Shown here: one piece after another, positions 9,221 to 17,565 of the stretch | Numbering within the stretch: the first letter of the stretch is position 1 | Layout: the number at the start of each line of letters is the position of its first letter | Source: Comamonas sp. lk | Lineage (GTDB): Bacteria > Pseudomonadota > Gammaproteobacteria > Burkholderiales > Burkholderiaceae_C | Length of the DNA stretch: 64,000 nucleotides | Direction: 5' to 3' | NCBI GenBank assembly: GCA_945860595.1 | Contig: CAMAQV010000003.1 | Coordinates: forward strand, 1 to 64,000 | Program-made: the position numbers and the translations under genes | The notes under the pieces: model-generated | Told to the model about the DNA's origin: nothing | The model's input: the letters and a program-made list of their open reading frames with translations, nothing else | Database searches by the model: none

Positions 9221-10202
9221 GGGCTTGCCCGGCTTTCCGCAGGCTGCGCGCGTGGAAGATAAACCCCAGGCTGTTGAGCAGCAATTGCGCCGCCAGAATC
9301 GCCGTGACCCCCGCCGGGTCGTAGGCCGGGGCCACCTCCACCAGATCGATGCCGATGATGTTGCCCCCGCCGCGCTGCACCAGCGCCTCGATGATTTCCA
9401 GCACCTCGTAGTACAAAAATCCGCCATGGCTGGGGGTGCCGGTACCCGGCGCAATCGAGGGATCAAAGCCGTCTATATCAATCGTCAGGTAGTAATTGGG
9501 CGCCACCGGAATCGCATCCAGCACGCCCTGCACACCCATTTTGCGGATCTGCCGCACGGAATAAATCTGCGAACCGGCGGCGCGTGCGGCGTCGTAGTCG
9601 TCACGGTTGCTGGAGGACACGTTGCGTATGCCCAGCTGCGTCATGCCGGTGATGTGGCGCATCTCGGAGGCGCGGCGCAGCGGATTGCCGTGGCCGTAGC
9701 GCACACCATGGCGCTCGTCCACAAAGTCCAGGTGCGCGTCAAAGTGCACGATGTGGATGAGCCCCTGCCCGTCAAAGGCCTTGATCACCGGCGCGTGCAC
9801 CGAATGGTCGCCACCCAGCACCAGCGGCATGGCCCCGGCGGCCAGGATTTTGCGGATGGCGTATTCGGTGTTGGCGTGGCTTTTGGCCATGTCGGTGTGC
9901 ACGATGTCAGCGTCACCCACATCCACGATGCGGGCTTGCTCGCGGGTCAGGTACATCACGTCGTCTTCATGGTCATAGGCGCCGCCATGGCCGAAAGAAA
10001 ACAAGGTCGACGCCTCGCGGATCGCGCGCGGGCCGAAGCGTGCGCCCGGCCGCCATTGGGTGCCCATGTCATTGGGCACACCGATGACTGCGACATCGGC
10101 ATCGATGGCGTTCCAATCCAGGCAGACCGGTGATTTGGCAAAAGTGCAATGGCCCACAAAGGGCAGGTCCAGGCGACCGGTTTGGTAGGCGTTGGTAGTC
10201 AT
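9213..10202 (-). CDS. Agmatinase/ureohydrolase family protein
   Basis: Binuclear-metal ureohydrolase (arginase/agmatinase/guanidinase fold), 329 aa. All metal ligand motifs are intact: GGDHSVHAP, HFDAHLDF and TIDIDGFDPSIAPGTGTP. The family cleaves guanidino groups to urea. Most relatives are annotated speB (agmatine to putrescine), but this gene follows xdhC and an allantoate-type hydrolase, so a purine- or guanidine-derived substrate is equally possible; I leave the symbol blank. The gap to xdhC is 84 bases, and the 3' end overlaps the hydrolase gene by 8 bases. Confidence 0.9.
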   Translation of the reverse strand: MTTNAYQTGRLDLPFVGHCTFAKSPVCLDWNAIDADVAVIGVPNDMGTQWRPGARFGPRAIREASTLFSFGHGGAYDHEDDVMYLTREQARIVDVGDADIVHTDMAKSHANTEYAIRKILAAGAMPLVLGGDHSVHAPVIKAFDGQGLIHIVHFDAHLDFVDERHGVRYGHGNPLRRASEMRHITGMTQLGIRNVSSSNRDDYDAARAAGSQIYSVRQIRKMGVQGVLDAIPVAPNYYLTIDIDGFDPSIAPGTGTPSHGGFLYYEVLEIIEALVQRGGGNIIGIDLVEVAPAYDPAGVTAILAAQLLLNSLGFIFHARSLRKAGQAHG

Positions 10203-10286
10203 GGCTTGGCGGCGGGCGGCCGTGGATCAAAAAAAGAAAAGGTGATTGGGTTTATACCCGCTGCCCGAGCCGTTCGGACGCAGGCT

Positions 10287-11108
10287 TCAATCGCCGAGTT
10301 GCAGCAGTTGCGCGGCCACCGCCACGGCAATGACTTCGGGCGCTTTGCCGACAATACCGGGCACCCCAATCGGGCTGGTGACATGGGCCAACTCGGCATC
10401 GCTGAAGCCGCGCGCCTGCAAACGTGCGCGAAAGGTCGCCCACTTGGTCTTGCTACCGATCAGGCCAATGAAGCGCAGATCGGCCTGCACGCGCTGGCGC
10501 AGCAGGCAGGCTGCCACGATGTCCAGGTCTTCGGCGTGGCTGAAACTCATGATCAGGATTCGGGCCTGTGCTGGCAGCTGCGCGACAGCGGACTGCACGG
10601 GATCGGACTGCTCGCACACTGCATTGGGCGGCAGATCGCCTGGGAAAATCGCCTCGCGGCTGTCAATCCACTGCACGGAAAAGGGCAATTCGCCCAGCAC
10701 ACGCACCAGCGCATGGCCCACGTGCCCGCCGCCAAACAGCGCGACCACCGGGCCGCTCTGGCGCAAGCGGGATTGCAAAGCTGCGCTGTCAGCTGCGTGG
10801 ATGACTTCCAGGTGTAGATGCACCACGCCGCCGCAGCACTGTCCCAGGCTGGGGCCCAAGGCAAAGCGCAGGGTTTGCGGCAGTGCATCGGCACCGGCCA
10901 ACATGGCGCGGGCCGCCTCTATCGCGTCCTGCTCCAGGCGGCCGCCACCCACGGTATTGATGACGTGATCCGCAAAAACCGCCATCCAAGCACCCACATC
11001 ACGCGGCACCGAACCCTGGGCCTGGACCACGGTGACCAGCACACCAAGCTGCTGCTGCAGTCGCTCTTGCAAAGCGGCAAGGTGGCGCGACACGGCGGCT
11101 GTGCTCAA
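10287..11108 (-). CDS. xdhC: Xanthine dehydrogenase accessory protein XdhC
   Basis: XdhC binds molybdenum cofactor, aids its sulfuration and inserts it into xanthine dehydrogenase. The 273 aa show the N-terminal XdhC/CoxI region (VTVVQAQGSVPRDVGAWMAV, GGGRLEQDAIEAARA) and a C-terminal Rossmann domain (VALFGGGHVGHALVRVL; LIGSKTKW; IGVPGIVGKAPEVIAVAVAA). The start ATG overlaps the upstream M20 gene as ATGA. The xdhAB structural genes are not in the window, so its partner must lie elsewhere. Confidence 0.93.
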   Translation of the reverse strand: MSTAAVSRHLAALQERLQQQLGVLVTVVQAQGSVPRDVGAWMAVFADHVINTVGGGRLEQDAIEAARAMLAGADALPQTLRFALGPSLGQCCGGVVHLHLEVIHAADSAALQSRLRQSGPVVALFGGGHVGHALVRVLGELPFSVQWIDSREAIFPGDLPPNAVCEQSDPVQSAVAQLPAQARILIMSFSHAEDLDIVAACLLRQRVQADLRFIGLIGSKTKWATFRARLQARGFSDAELAHVTSPIGVPGIVGKAPEVIAVAVAAQLLQLGD

Positions 11109-12340
11109 CCCAGCAGGTCGAGCAGGGTGCGCGCCACCACCTGGGTCGCACGGCGCAGGTCGTTCAAGGCGAGCCGCTCATCGGCGCGCTTGGCATGCGA
11201 CTCCAGCACCGTGCGCGGCCCGGCACCGTAGAGAACGCATGGAATACTGGCCTCACCAAAAATCCGGGCATCGGTGTACAAGGGCGAACCCAAGGCGGGG
11301 ACGGGTTCACCGAGGACCGCGCTGGCATGGAATTGCAAGGTGTCCACAAGCACCTGGTTGCCCGGCAGCGGCTTGAGGGCCTTGGCCAGCAGCATGCGCC
11401 GGATATCCACAGTGACGCCCGGCGTTTGCGCCGCAGCCTGCGTAATGACGCGGCGGATGTCGGCCTCCACAGCTGCCGGATCTTCTTCTGGAATCATGCG
11501 CCGGTCAAGCTTGAAGCCGACCCGCCCGGGAACCACGTTGGTGTTGGTGCCGCCTTCGATCAGGCCCACATTCAGATAAGGGTGCGAGATACCTTCAACC
11601 TGGGAGCTGATCTGCCGGTACAGGCTATTTTGGGCATACAGGGCGCTCAGAATTTTTGTGGCACCTTGCAGCGCGTCCACCCCAGACTCCGGGATAGCAG
11701 CATGCGCCATTTGGCCGTGCACGGTCACTTCCATTTGCAGGCAACCGTTGTGCGCCGTGATGACCTGGTAAGAAAAACCGGCGGCAATCAGCAAATCGGG
11801 TCGGGTCAGCTGCTGGGCCAGCAGCCAGGCCGGACCGACCTCGCCGCCAAACTCTTCGTCATAGGTGAACAACAAATCCACCCCGCCCTTGAGCGGATAG
11901 CCCAGCGCCTCGATGGCGCGCACCGCAAAAGCGTAGGTGGCGAAATCGCATTTGCTGACCGCCGATGCGCGGCCATAGACGTATCCATCCACCACGGCTG
12001 CGCCGTAAGGATCCTGCGTCCAGCCCTCTCCGGGCGGCACCACGTCGCCATGGGCGTTCAGGGCAATCGTGGGGCCCTCGCCATAGCGCCGGTGCACCAC
12101 CAAATTGGTCACGCTCTGCAGCCCAGCCGCCTGCACCACATCGGCGGGGACCGGGTGGCGCTCGGTGTGCAAACCCATTGCGTCCAGCAAATCGGCGGCG
12201 CGCTCGGCGTGGGGCGCGTTATTGCCCGGCGGGGTATCGGTGGGAACCTGGATCAGGTTTTGCAGAAAAAGCAGCTCTTCGTCAAAGTGCGCGTCGATCC
12301 AGGTGTCCAGACGGATGTGGTCTAAAGGGGATGTGGGCAT
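11105..12340 (-). CDS. M20 family metallohydrolase (ArgE/DapE-like)
   Basis: Zinc-dependent amidohydrolase/peptidase of 411 aa with the M20 two-domain plan. Visible ligands and catalytic groups are LNAHGDVVPPGEGW, the Glu-Glu pair FTYDEEFGG and a C-terminal ESHAKRADERL. The usual GRGxxDMKGG bridging-Asp motif reads GRASAVSKCDFATY here; the nearest Asp is displaced by four residues. I recall similar AVSKSD sequences in a sub-family, so this may be a sub-family trait rather than inactivation. The dimerisation domain is present (QMAHAAIPESGVDAL, GGTNTNVVPGRVGFKLD). It lies between the allantoate hydrolase fusion and xdhC, suggesting an N-acyl or carbamoyl substrate in nitrogen salvage (inference). 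Confidence 0.85.
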   Translation of the reverse strand: MPTSPLDHIRLDTWIDAHFDEELLFLQNLIQVPTDTPPGNNAPHAERAADLLDAMGLHTERHPVPADVVQAAGLQSVTNLVVHRRYGEGPTIALNAHGDVVPPGEGWTQDPYGAAVVDGYVYGRASAVSKCDFATYAFAVRAIEALGYPLKGGVDLLFTYDEEFGGEVGPAWLLAQQLTRPDLLIAAGFSYQVITAHNGCLQMEVTVHGQMAHAAIPESGVDALQGATKILSALYAQNSLYRQISSQVEGISHPYLNVGLIEGGTNTNVVPGRVGFKLDRRMIPEEDPAAVEADIRRVITQAAAQTPGVTVDIRRMLLAKALKPLPGNQVLVDTLQFHASAVLGEPVPALGSPLYTDARIFGEASIPCVLYGAGPRTVLESHAKRADERLALNDLRRATQVVARTLLDLLG

Positions 12341-12373
12341 GGTGTGGGTGCGGGTGTAGATGCGGCAAAACGC

Positions 12374-14149
12374 TCAGGGCTGGGCGCGCGCGAGCTGGCC
12401 CAGCAGGTGCCCAAACGCCTCAACCGCCAGCTGCATGTCATCGCAGGTGGTGGACTCCAGCGGGTTGTGGCTGATGCCGGCGTTCTCGCCGCGCACAAAC
12501 AACATGGCCTGGGGCATCACCGTGTGCAGCTTCATGGCGTCATGGCCCGCGCCGCTGGGCATGCAGTGCACCGGCAGCCCAAGGGCCTGCACCGCTGTCT
12601 CCCAGCGCGCCTGCCAGACCGGGTCGCTGGGCGCGGCGCTGGCGCGCACGGTTTGCGTCAGCGTGTAATTCACACCACGCCGCGCAGACAGCACCTGCAG
12701 TTCAGCCAGCACGTCGCGCTCCAGGGCGTCGCGCTGCGCATCGGATGGCGCACGCAAGTCCAGTGAAAAACTGCAGCGACCCGGCACCACGTTGATGGAG
12801 CCGCCGGGCACATGCAGTATCCCCACCGTGCCCACGGAATCGCCGTCAGATGCGGCGCGGCGCTCTACAAACAGCATCAGCTCGGCCACCGCCGCAGCCG
12901 CGTCGCGCCGCTGGGTCATGGAGGTGGTGCCCGCATGGCTGGCCATGCCGACCATCTCGCCGGTGTAGCGCACGCTGGCGTTGATGGAGCTGACAACGCC
13001 CAGTGGCAGGTTGCGCGCGTTGAGCTCAGGGCCTTGCTCGATATGGACTTCCACAAAGCCCAGGTAGCGGGCCGGGTCGCGCCTGATCGACGGAATCTGC
13101 GCCGGGTCCAGACCGGCATGCAGCATGGCCGCGCGCATGGTCACACCATCCGCGTCGGGCTGGTCCAGCCAGGCCGGGTCGAAATCACCGGTCAACGCAC
13201 CCGCGCCCAAAAACGTGGCCCGGTAGCGCTGGCCTTCCTCTTCAGCAAAGGCCACGACCTCCAGACCGAAGGGCAAGCGCTGTTGCGCCTGGTGCAAGGC
13301 CTGTACGCAGGCCAGCGGCACATAAATGCCCAGCCGTCCGTCGTACTTGCCGCCGTTGCGCACCGTGTCGTAATGGCTGCCGGTGAGCAGCGCAGGCGCA
13401 TCGGCACGCGTGCCTTCATAACGCCCGACCACATTACCCACCGCGTCCATGTGCACGCTGTCGCAGCCCACCACGCGCATGTCCTGCGCGATGCGTGCTG
13501 CACAGGCCAGGTGCGCATCGGTTAAGTAGGTCACAGTCAGCTCGCCGCGCTCGGCGAACCCGGGGTCGCTGAACGCGGCCAGGCTTTCCTGCCAATCCCA
13601 TACCCGCTGGCCGCGCACAGGCGGTTTCGCGCATTTGTCGCTCAGTCGGATTTCGGCGATGCGGTGCACATTGCGCAGCGCCTCCTGCAATTCAAAGTCC
13701 GGGTGCCCGGCCAGGCGGCGCTCCAGCGTGGCAATGATCTGCGGCTTGAACAAACCGGTGCCGCGCGGCCCGCGTACCGCCACGATGAAGGGAAAGCCGA
13801 ACTTCTCGCGGTAGGCAGTATTGAGCGCCTGGATGTGCGCCAGCTCCTGCGGCGTGCAGGCGGTGAGGCCGGCAGTTTTTTGTTCATGGGTGGATTCCTG
13901 CGTCAGTGCACCTGCTTCCATGGCCTTACCGGCCAATTCCGGGTGGGCGCGCAGCAGGGACAGGCGCGCCTCCAGCGGCGCGTGGGTGACCGTCTGCGCC
14001 AGCGCGTACTGCAGCTGCGCCATGCTGGCAAAAGGCCGCTGCGCCAAAGCACCTTCCGCGACCCAGGGCGAATGCTCGTAGACGCCGTCGAGCAGGCGGG
14101 CGGCCGCATCCAGCGGCAAGGTGTTGAGCGATTCCAGCGTCAGTGCCAT
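12374..14149 (-). CDS. Fused OHCU decarboxylase (UraD) and allantoate amidohydrolase
   Basis: Two enzymes of urate catabolism in one 591-aa chain. Residues about 1-165 are OHCU decarboxylase (LLDGVYEHSPWVAEGALAQR; LLRAHPELAGKA; EKFGFPFIVAVRG), which forms S-allantoin. Residues about 185-591 are an M20-type allantoate amidohydrolase: GSHYDTVRNGGKYDGRLGI, FAEEEGQRY, EVHIEQGPEL, SGAGHDAMKLHT and GISHNPLE supply the metal and substrate sites. ATG at 14149 (MALTLESLN) is preferred to the ORF-track start, which reads into puuE. It lies 8 bases after puuE, which makes allantoate, the substrate of the C-terminal half. Confidence 0.93.
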   Translation of the reverse strand: MALTLESLNTLPLDAAARLLDGVYEHSPWVAEGALAQRPFASMAQLQYALAQTVTHAPLEARLSLLRAHPELAGKAMEAGALTQESTHEQKTAGLTACTPQELAHIQALNTAYREKFGFPFIVAVRGPRGTGLFKPQIIATLERRLAGHPDFELQEALRNVHRIAEIRLSDKCAKPPVRGQRVWDWQESLAAFSDPGFAERGELTVTYLTDAHLACAARIAQDMRVVGCDSVHMDAVGNVVGRYEGTRADAPALLTGSHYDTVRNGGKYDGRLGIYVPLACVQALHQAQQRLPFGLEVVAFAEEEGQRYRATFLGAGALTGDFDPAWLDQPDADGVTMRAAMLHAGLDPAQIPSIRRDPARYLGFVEVHIEQGPELNARNLPLGVVSSINASVRYTGEMVGMASHAGTTSMTQRRDAAAAVAELMLFVERRAASDGDSVGTVGILHVPGGSINVVPGRCSFSLDLRAPSDAQRDALERDVLAELQVLSARRGVNYTLTQTVRASAAPSDPVWQARWETAVQALGLPVHCMPSGAGHDAMKLHTVMPQAMLFVRGENAGISHNPLESTTCDDMQLAVEAFGHLLGQLARAQP

Positions 14150-14157
14150 GGCCTGTC

Positions 14158-15162
14158 TCACACCGGCGCAGGATGGGTAGCCGCCCAATGCCGCGCAATA
14201 TCCAGCCGCCGCGCCACCCAGACCTTGTCATAGCGCGCGATGTGGTCCAAGAAGCGCTGCAAGGCGGCGATGCGCCCGGGCCGACCGAGCAGACGGCAGT
14301 GCATGCCGATGCTCATCATGGCCGGTTGGTTCTGCCCATTGGGATCGCCCTGCGCATACAAGGTGTCAAAGGTGTCTTTGAGGTACTGGAAAAACGGGTC
14401 CGCATGCGAATAGCCCTGGGGCAGCGCAAAGCGCATGTCATTGCAGTCCAGCGTGTAGGGCACGATCAGCTGCTGCGCCAGCGTGCCGTCGGTCTTGCGC
14501 ACCTGCATCCAAAACGGCAGGTCATCGCCGTAGTAATCCGAGTCATAGGCAAAGCCGCCGTAGTCGGCGACCAGGCGGCGGGTGTTGGGGCTGTCCCGCC
14601 CGGTATACCAGCCCAAAGCGCGCTGCCCGGTGAGCTGTTCAATGGCCTGCATACCCAGGCGCATGTGCTCGCGCTCCGTGGCCTCGTCGATGTTTTGGTA
14701 GTGGATCCAGCGCCAGCCGTGGCAGGCGATCTCGTGGCCCAGTTCCACGAATGCGGCGGTGACCTCCGGACAGCGTTGCAAGGCCATGCCCACGCCAAAC
14801 ACGGTGAGGGGCAGCTGGCGGATTTCAAACTCGCGCAGGATGCGCCACACACCCACCCGCGCGCCGTATTCGTAAATGCCTTCCATGCTGATGTGCCGCT
14901 CCGGGTAGCTGGCCGGGTTGAACATCTCGGACAAAAACTGCTCCGAGCCCGCATCGCCGTGCAACACGCTGTTCTCGCCGCCCTCCTCGTAATTCAGCAC
15001 AAATTGCACCGCAACCCGCGCCCCGCCCGGCCACTGGGCGTGTGGCGTGGCGCGGCCATAGCCGTGGAGGTCGCGGGGATAGCTGGCGCTGCTGTCGTAG
15101 TGTCCGGGGGCTGGCATGGTGGGCATGGGTCCTGGCAAAGGCGGGAAGTCGGTGGGGAACAT
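14158..15162 (-). CDS. puuE: Allantoinase PuuE (polysaccharide-deacetylase type)
   Basis: Metal-independent allantoinase of the NodB/polysaccharide deacetylase superfamily, opening allantoin to allantoate. The 334 aa carry VAVQFVLNYEEGGENSVLHG, HEIACHGWRWIHYQ, the substrate-loop region GWYTGRDSPNTRRL and MMSIGMHCRLLGRPGRI, all typical of PuuE. The start is ATG at 15162; an in-frame GTG at 15168 is an alternative. It is the first gene of the purine-nitrogen group, followed directly by the decarboxylase/allantoate hydrolase fusion. Confidence 0.93.
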   Translation of the reverse strand: MFPTDFPPLPGPMPTMPAPGHYDSSASYPRDLHGYGRATPHAQWPGGARVAVQFVLNYEEGGENSVLHGDAGSEQFLSEMFNPASYPERHISMEGIYEYGARVGVWRILREFEIRQLPLTVFGVGMALQRCPEVTAAFVELGHEIACHGWRWIHYQNIDEATEREHMRLGMQAIEQLTGQRALGWYTGRDSPNTRRLVADYGGFAYDSDYYGDDLPFWMQVRKTDGTLAQQLIVPYTLDCNDMRFALPQGYSHADPFFQYLKDTFDTLYAQGDPNGQNQPAMMSIGMHCRLLGRPGRIAALQRFLDHIARYDKVWVARRLDIARHWAATHPAPV

Positions 15163-15218
15163 TGTCACCGAGACCGCAGCTTAACCCTGCGCCACAGGCC
15201 CGCAAGGCAGGCCGCGCC

Positions 15219-16238
15219 TCAGGCCGCGCCCCACTGCGCGGCGAAGGCCGTCTTCAGGTCGGCGATGGCGCGTGCATCGAGCCGGTTGCCATACTGCGAC
15301 ACCACACGGGCTGCAGCATGGTTACCCAGCCAGGCCGCTTGCTGCAGCGTATGTCCGTGCGTGACCGCGTACAAAAATGCACCGGCAAACATATCGCCCG
15401 CGCCATTGCTGTCCACCGCGTGGATGGAAGGCGCGGCCACCGCGTGGGGCGTGCCGCGGTCGATGATGACGCTGCCCAGAGGGCCGCGCGTCAGGCAGAC
15501 CACGGTGGCCAACGGGGCCAGGGCGAGCACCAGCGCGTCAAAGTCTTCCAGGTCCAGCCAGACCCGGGCTTCTTCTTCGTTGCAGAACAGGTAGTCCAGC
15601 CCGTCGCCGACCATGGCCTCCAGGCCGGGACGGCAAAAGCGGATCATGCTCATGTCGCTGAGCGTGAGCGCCAGCGCCGCGCCATGCTGGCGAGCCAACG
15701 CACGGCCTTGCAAAGCGGCGTCCAGCCCCGTGGGCGAGGCCGCCAGATAACCTTCCATGTAATACATCTCGCTGCGGCCCAAAGCGTCGGCATGCAAGGC
15801 GCTGGCGTCCAGATCTGCGGTCGCTCCCAGGTGGGTGTTCATGCTGCGCTCGGAGTCGGGCGTGACCATCACGATGCAGGTGCCGGTTACGGCCTTCCCG
15901 GGATCGGCCAATGCGCCCATGTGCACATTGCTGTCAACGCCATGGGAGGCCAAGTCGGCGGCGTAAAAGCGGCCCAGTTCGTCGTCGGCCACACGACAGG
16001 AATAAAACGCCGCACCACCAAACTGCGCAAAGGCCACCACCGTATTTCCCGCCGAGCCGCCGCCTGTCTGCTTGCCGTGTCTGTGCCCGGCCAGCGCCAG
16101 CAATTCGGCGCGCCGCGGCGCGTCGATCAAGGTCATATGGCGCTTGGCTACACCGGCTTGTTCAAGCAAGGCGTCGGTGACTTCAAATTCGGAGTCAACC
16201 AGCGCGTTACCGATGGCGTAGAGGTGGTAGTTTTTCAT
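15219..16238 (-). CDS. PfkB family kinase, probable adenosine/ribokinase-type
   Basis: A 339-aa PfkB-fold sugar/nucleoside kinase. It contains the N-terminal GNALVDSEF, the glycine pair GKQTGGGSAGNTVVAFAQFGG and the C-terminal catalytic motif DSNGAGDMFAGAFL with the general-base Asp. The N-terminal pattern and TGGSAxNT motif resemble bacterial adenosine kinase-like proteins, which would suit nucleoside salvage beside purine genes. It is 50 bases from puuE and in the same direction, and could be transcribed with it. Substrate is not certain from sequence. Confidence 0.85.
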   Translation of the reverse strand: MKNYHLYAIGNALVDSEFEVTDALLEQAGVAKRHMTLIDAPRRAELLALAGHRHGKQTGGGSAGNTVVAFAQFGGAAFYSCRVADDELGRFYAADLASHGVDSNVHMGALADPGKAVTGTCIVMVTPDSERSMNTHLGATADLDASALHADALGRSEMYYMEGYLAASPTGLDAALQGRALARQHGAALALTLSDMSMIRFCRPGLEAMVGDGLDYLFCNEEEARVWLDLEDFDALVLALAPLATVVCLTRGPLGSVIIDRGTPHAVAAPSIHAVDSNGAGDMFAGAFLYAVTHGHTLQQAAWLGNHAAARVVSQYGNRLDARAIADLKTAFAAQWGAA

Positions 16239-16292
16239 GGGGGTCCAACGATCGGGAGGCTTTAGTTATAGGTCCGCTGCATCCAGCGGCGC

Positions 16293-17069
16293 TTATTGTT
16301 CGACGAATGCGCGCTCGACGACGAAGTCGCCCGGCTTGGTGGTATTGCCTTCCATGAAGCCGCGCGACTCCAGCAGCTCTTTGAGTTGGCGCAGCATGGC
16401 CGGGCTACCGCACAACATGGCGCGGTCATGGGCCGGGTCGAACCGGGGCAGACCCAGGTCGGCTTGCATCTTGCCGCTCTCAATCAGATCCGGAATACGG
16501 CCCTGGGTGCGGAACGGTTCGCGCGTGACCGTGGGGTAGTAGAGCATCTGGGCGCTGACCATCTCGCCCAGAAATTCATGCGCAGGAAGCTCCTGGCTGA
16601 GGTAATCGTGGTAAGCCAGTTCGGCCACCTGGCGCACCCCATGCACCAGAATGACTTTTTCAAAGCGCTCGTAGGTTGCAGGGTCGCGCACGATGCTCAA
16701 AAAGGGCGCGACACCGGTGCCGGTGCCAAACAGATACAGGTTTTTGCCGGGCAGCAGGTAGTCGATCAGCAGGGTGCCCGTGGGCTTTTTGCCAACCACG
16801 ATCGTGTCGCCGACCTGGATGTGCTGCAAGCGTGAGGTCAGTGGCCCGTCCTGTACCTTGATGCTCAAAAACTCCAGATGGTCTTCGTAGTTGGCGCTGA
16901 CGATGCTGTAGGCGCGCAACAGCGGTTTGCCGCCCTCCAGGCGCAGGCCGATCATGGTGAAGTGGCCGTTGGAAAAGCGCAGGGTCTCGTCGCGGGTGGT
17001 CTTGAAGCTGAACAAGCGGTCGGTCCAGTGGTGCACGCTCAGCACCGTTTCTTCCAAAAATGCGCTCAT
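16293..17069 (-). CDS. fpr: Ferredoxin-NADP+ reductase Fpr
   Basis: FAD-containing ferredoxin/flavodoxin-NADP reductase of the bacterial type, 258 aa, moving electrons between NADPH and ferredoxin in redox and oxidative-stress defence. FAD binding is shown by RAYSIVSANYEDHLEF and VGKKPTGTLL; NADP binding by LYLFGTGTGVAPFLSI and MLCGSPAMLRQL. The C-terminus VVERAFVEQ is typical of the subgroup. The divergent neighbour is a thioredoxin-like gene 135 bases away, and that gap holds the likely promoters of both, though I identify no clear -35/-10 pair. Confidence 0.94.
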   Translation of the reverse strand: MSAFLEETVLSVHHWTDRLFSFKTTRDETLRFSNGHFTMIGLRLEGGKPLLRAYSIVSANYEDHLEFLSIKVQDGPLTSRLQHIQVGDTIVVGKKPTGTLLIDYLLPGKNLYLFGTGTGVAPFLSIVRDPATYERFEKVILVHGVRQVAELAYHDYLSQELPAHEFLGEMVSAQMLYYPTVTREPFRTQGRIPDLIESGKMQADLGLPRFDPAHDRAMLCGSPAMLRQLKELLESRGFMEGNTTKPGDFVVERAFVEQ

Positions 17070-17204
17070 GGGGCTTTTTTCTTCGGGTAATTGTGGGTAG
17101 TGAGAGGGGCTTTCGCAGCACTATGGGCTGCTCGGGCAAACGGCGGAGTGTAAAACCTCGCCCCGTTCGGGCAGATCGCGGGCCGCTTCTGCCATGATCA
17201 TGGC

Positions 17205-17543
17205 ATGGACGCACCCCCGCTACACGTCATTTGCTTATGCGCCGCCTGGTGCGGTACCTGCCGCGACTACGCGGCGGTGATGGACACGCTGCGCGCCGAA
17301 TTCCCTGCCCTGCGTTTCAGATGGGTGGACGTGGAAGACCAGGCAGATTTGGTGGATCCGGTGGACATCAATGACTTCCCCACCCTGCTCATCACCCGCG
17401 ACAGCCAGCCCGTTTTTTTCGGCATCCTGCGGCCCCAGGCCGACGCGCTACGGCGCCTGATTCAAAGCCAGTTAGACGATATGCCCGCGCCCTTAACCGA
17501 CGCCGACGCGCTGGGTCTGGCGCAGCGGCTGCAGAACCTGTAG
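17205..17543 (+). CDS. Small thioredoxin-like protein
   Basis: A 112-aa single-domain thioredoxin-fold protein with the redox motif AAWCGTCRDY near residues 13-22 and the cis-Pro segment INDFPTLLI. There is no signal peptide or membrane segment, so it should act in the cytoplasm. The active site CGTC differs from the CGPC of thioredoxin 1, and the C-terminal tail is extended, so it is likely a specialised relative. The start is ATG at 17205. It lies divergent from fpr and convergent with alaS, with 22 bases between stops. Confidence 0.85.
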   Translation: MDAPPLHVICLCAAWCGTCRDYAAVMDTLRAEFPALRFRWVDVEDQADLVDPVDINDFPTLLITRDSQPVFFGILRPQADALRRLIQSQLDDMPAPLTDADALGLAQRLQNL

Positions 17544-17565
17544 CCCCCCGCCGCCCACCCCGCCT

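Noticed and set aside
16274-16289. CCGCTG/CAGCGG hairpin after fpr as a terminator
   Set aside because: Only six base pairs and no U-tract on the minus strand.
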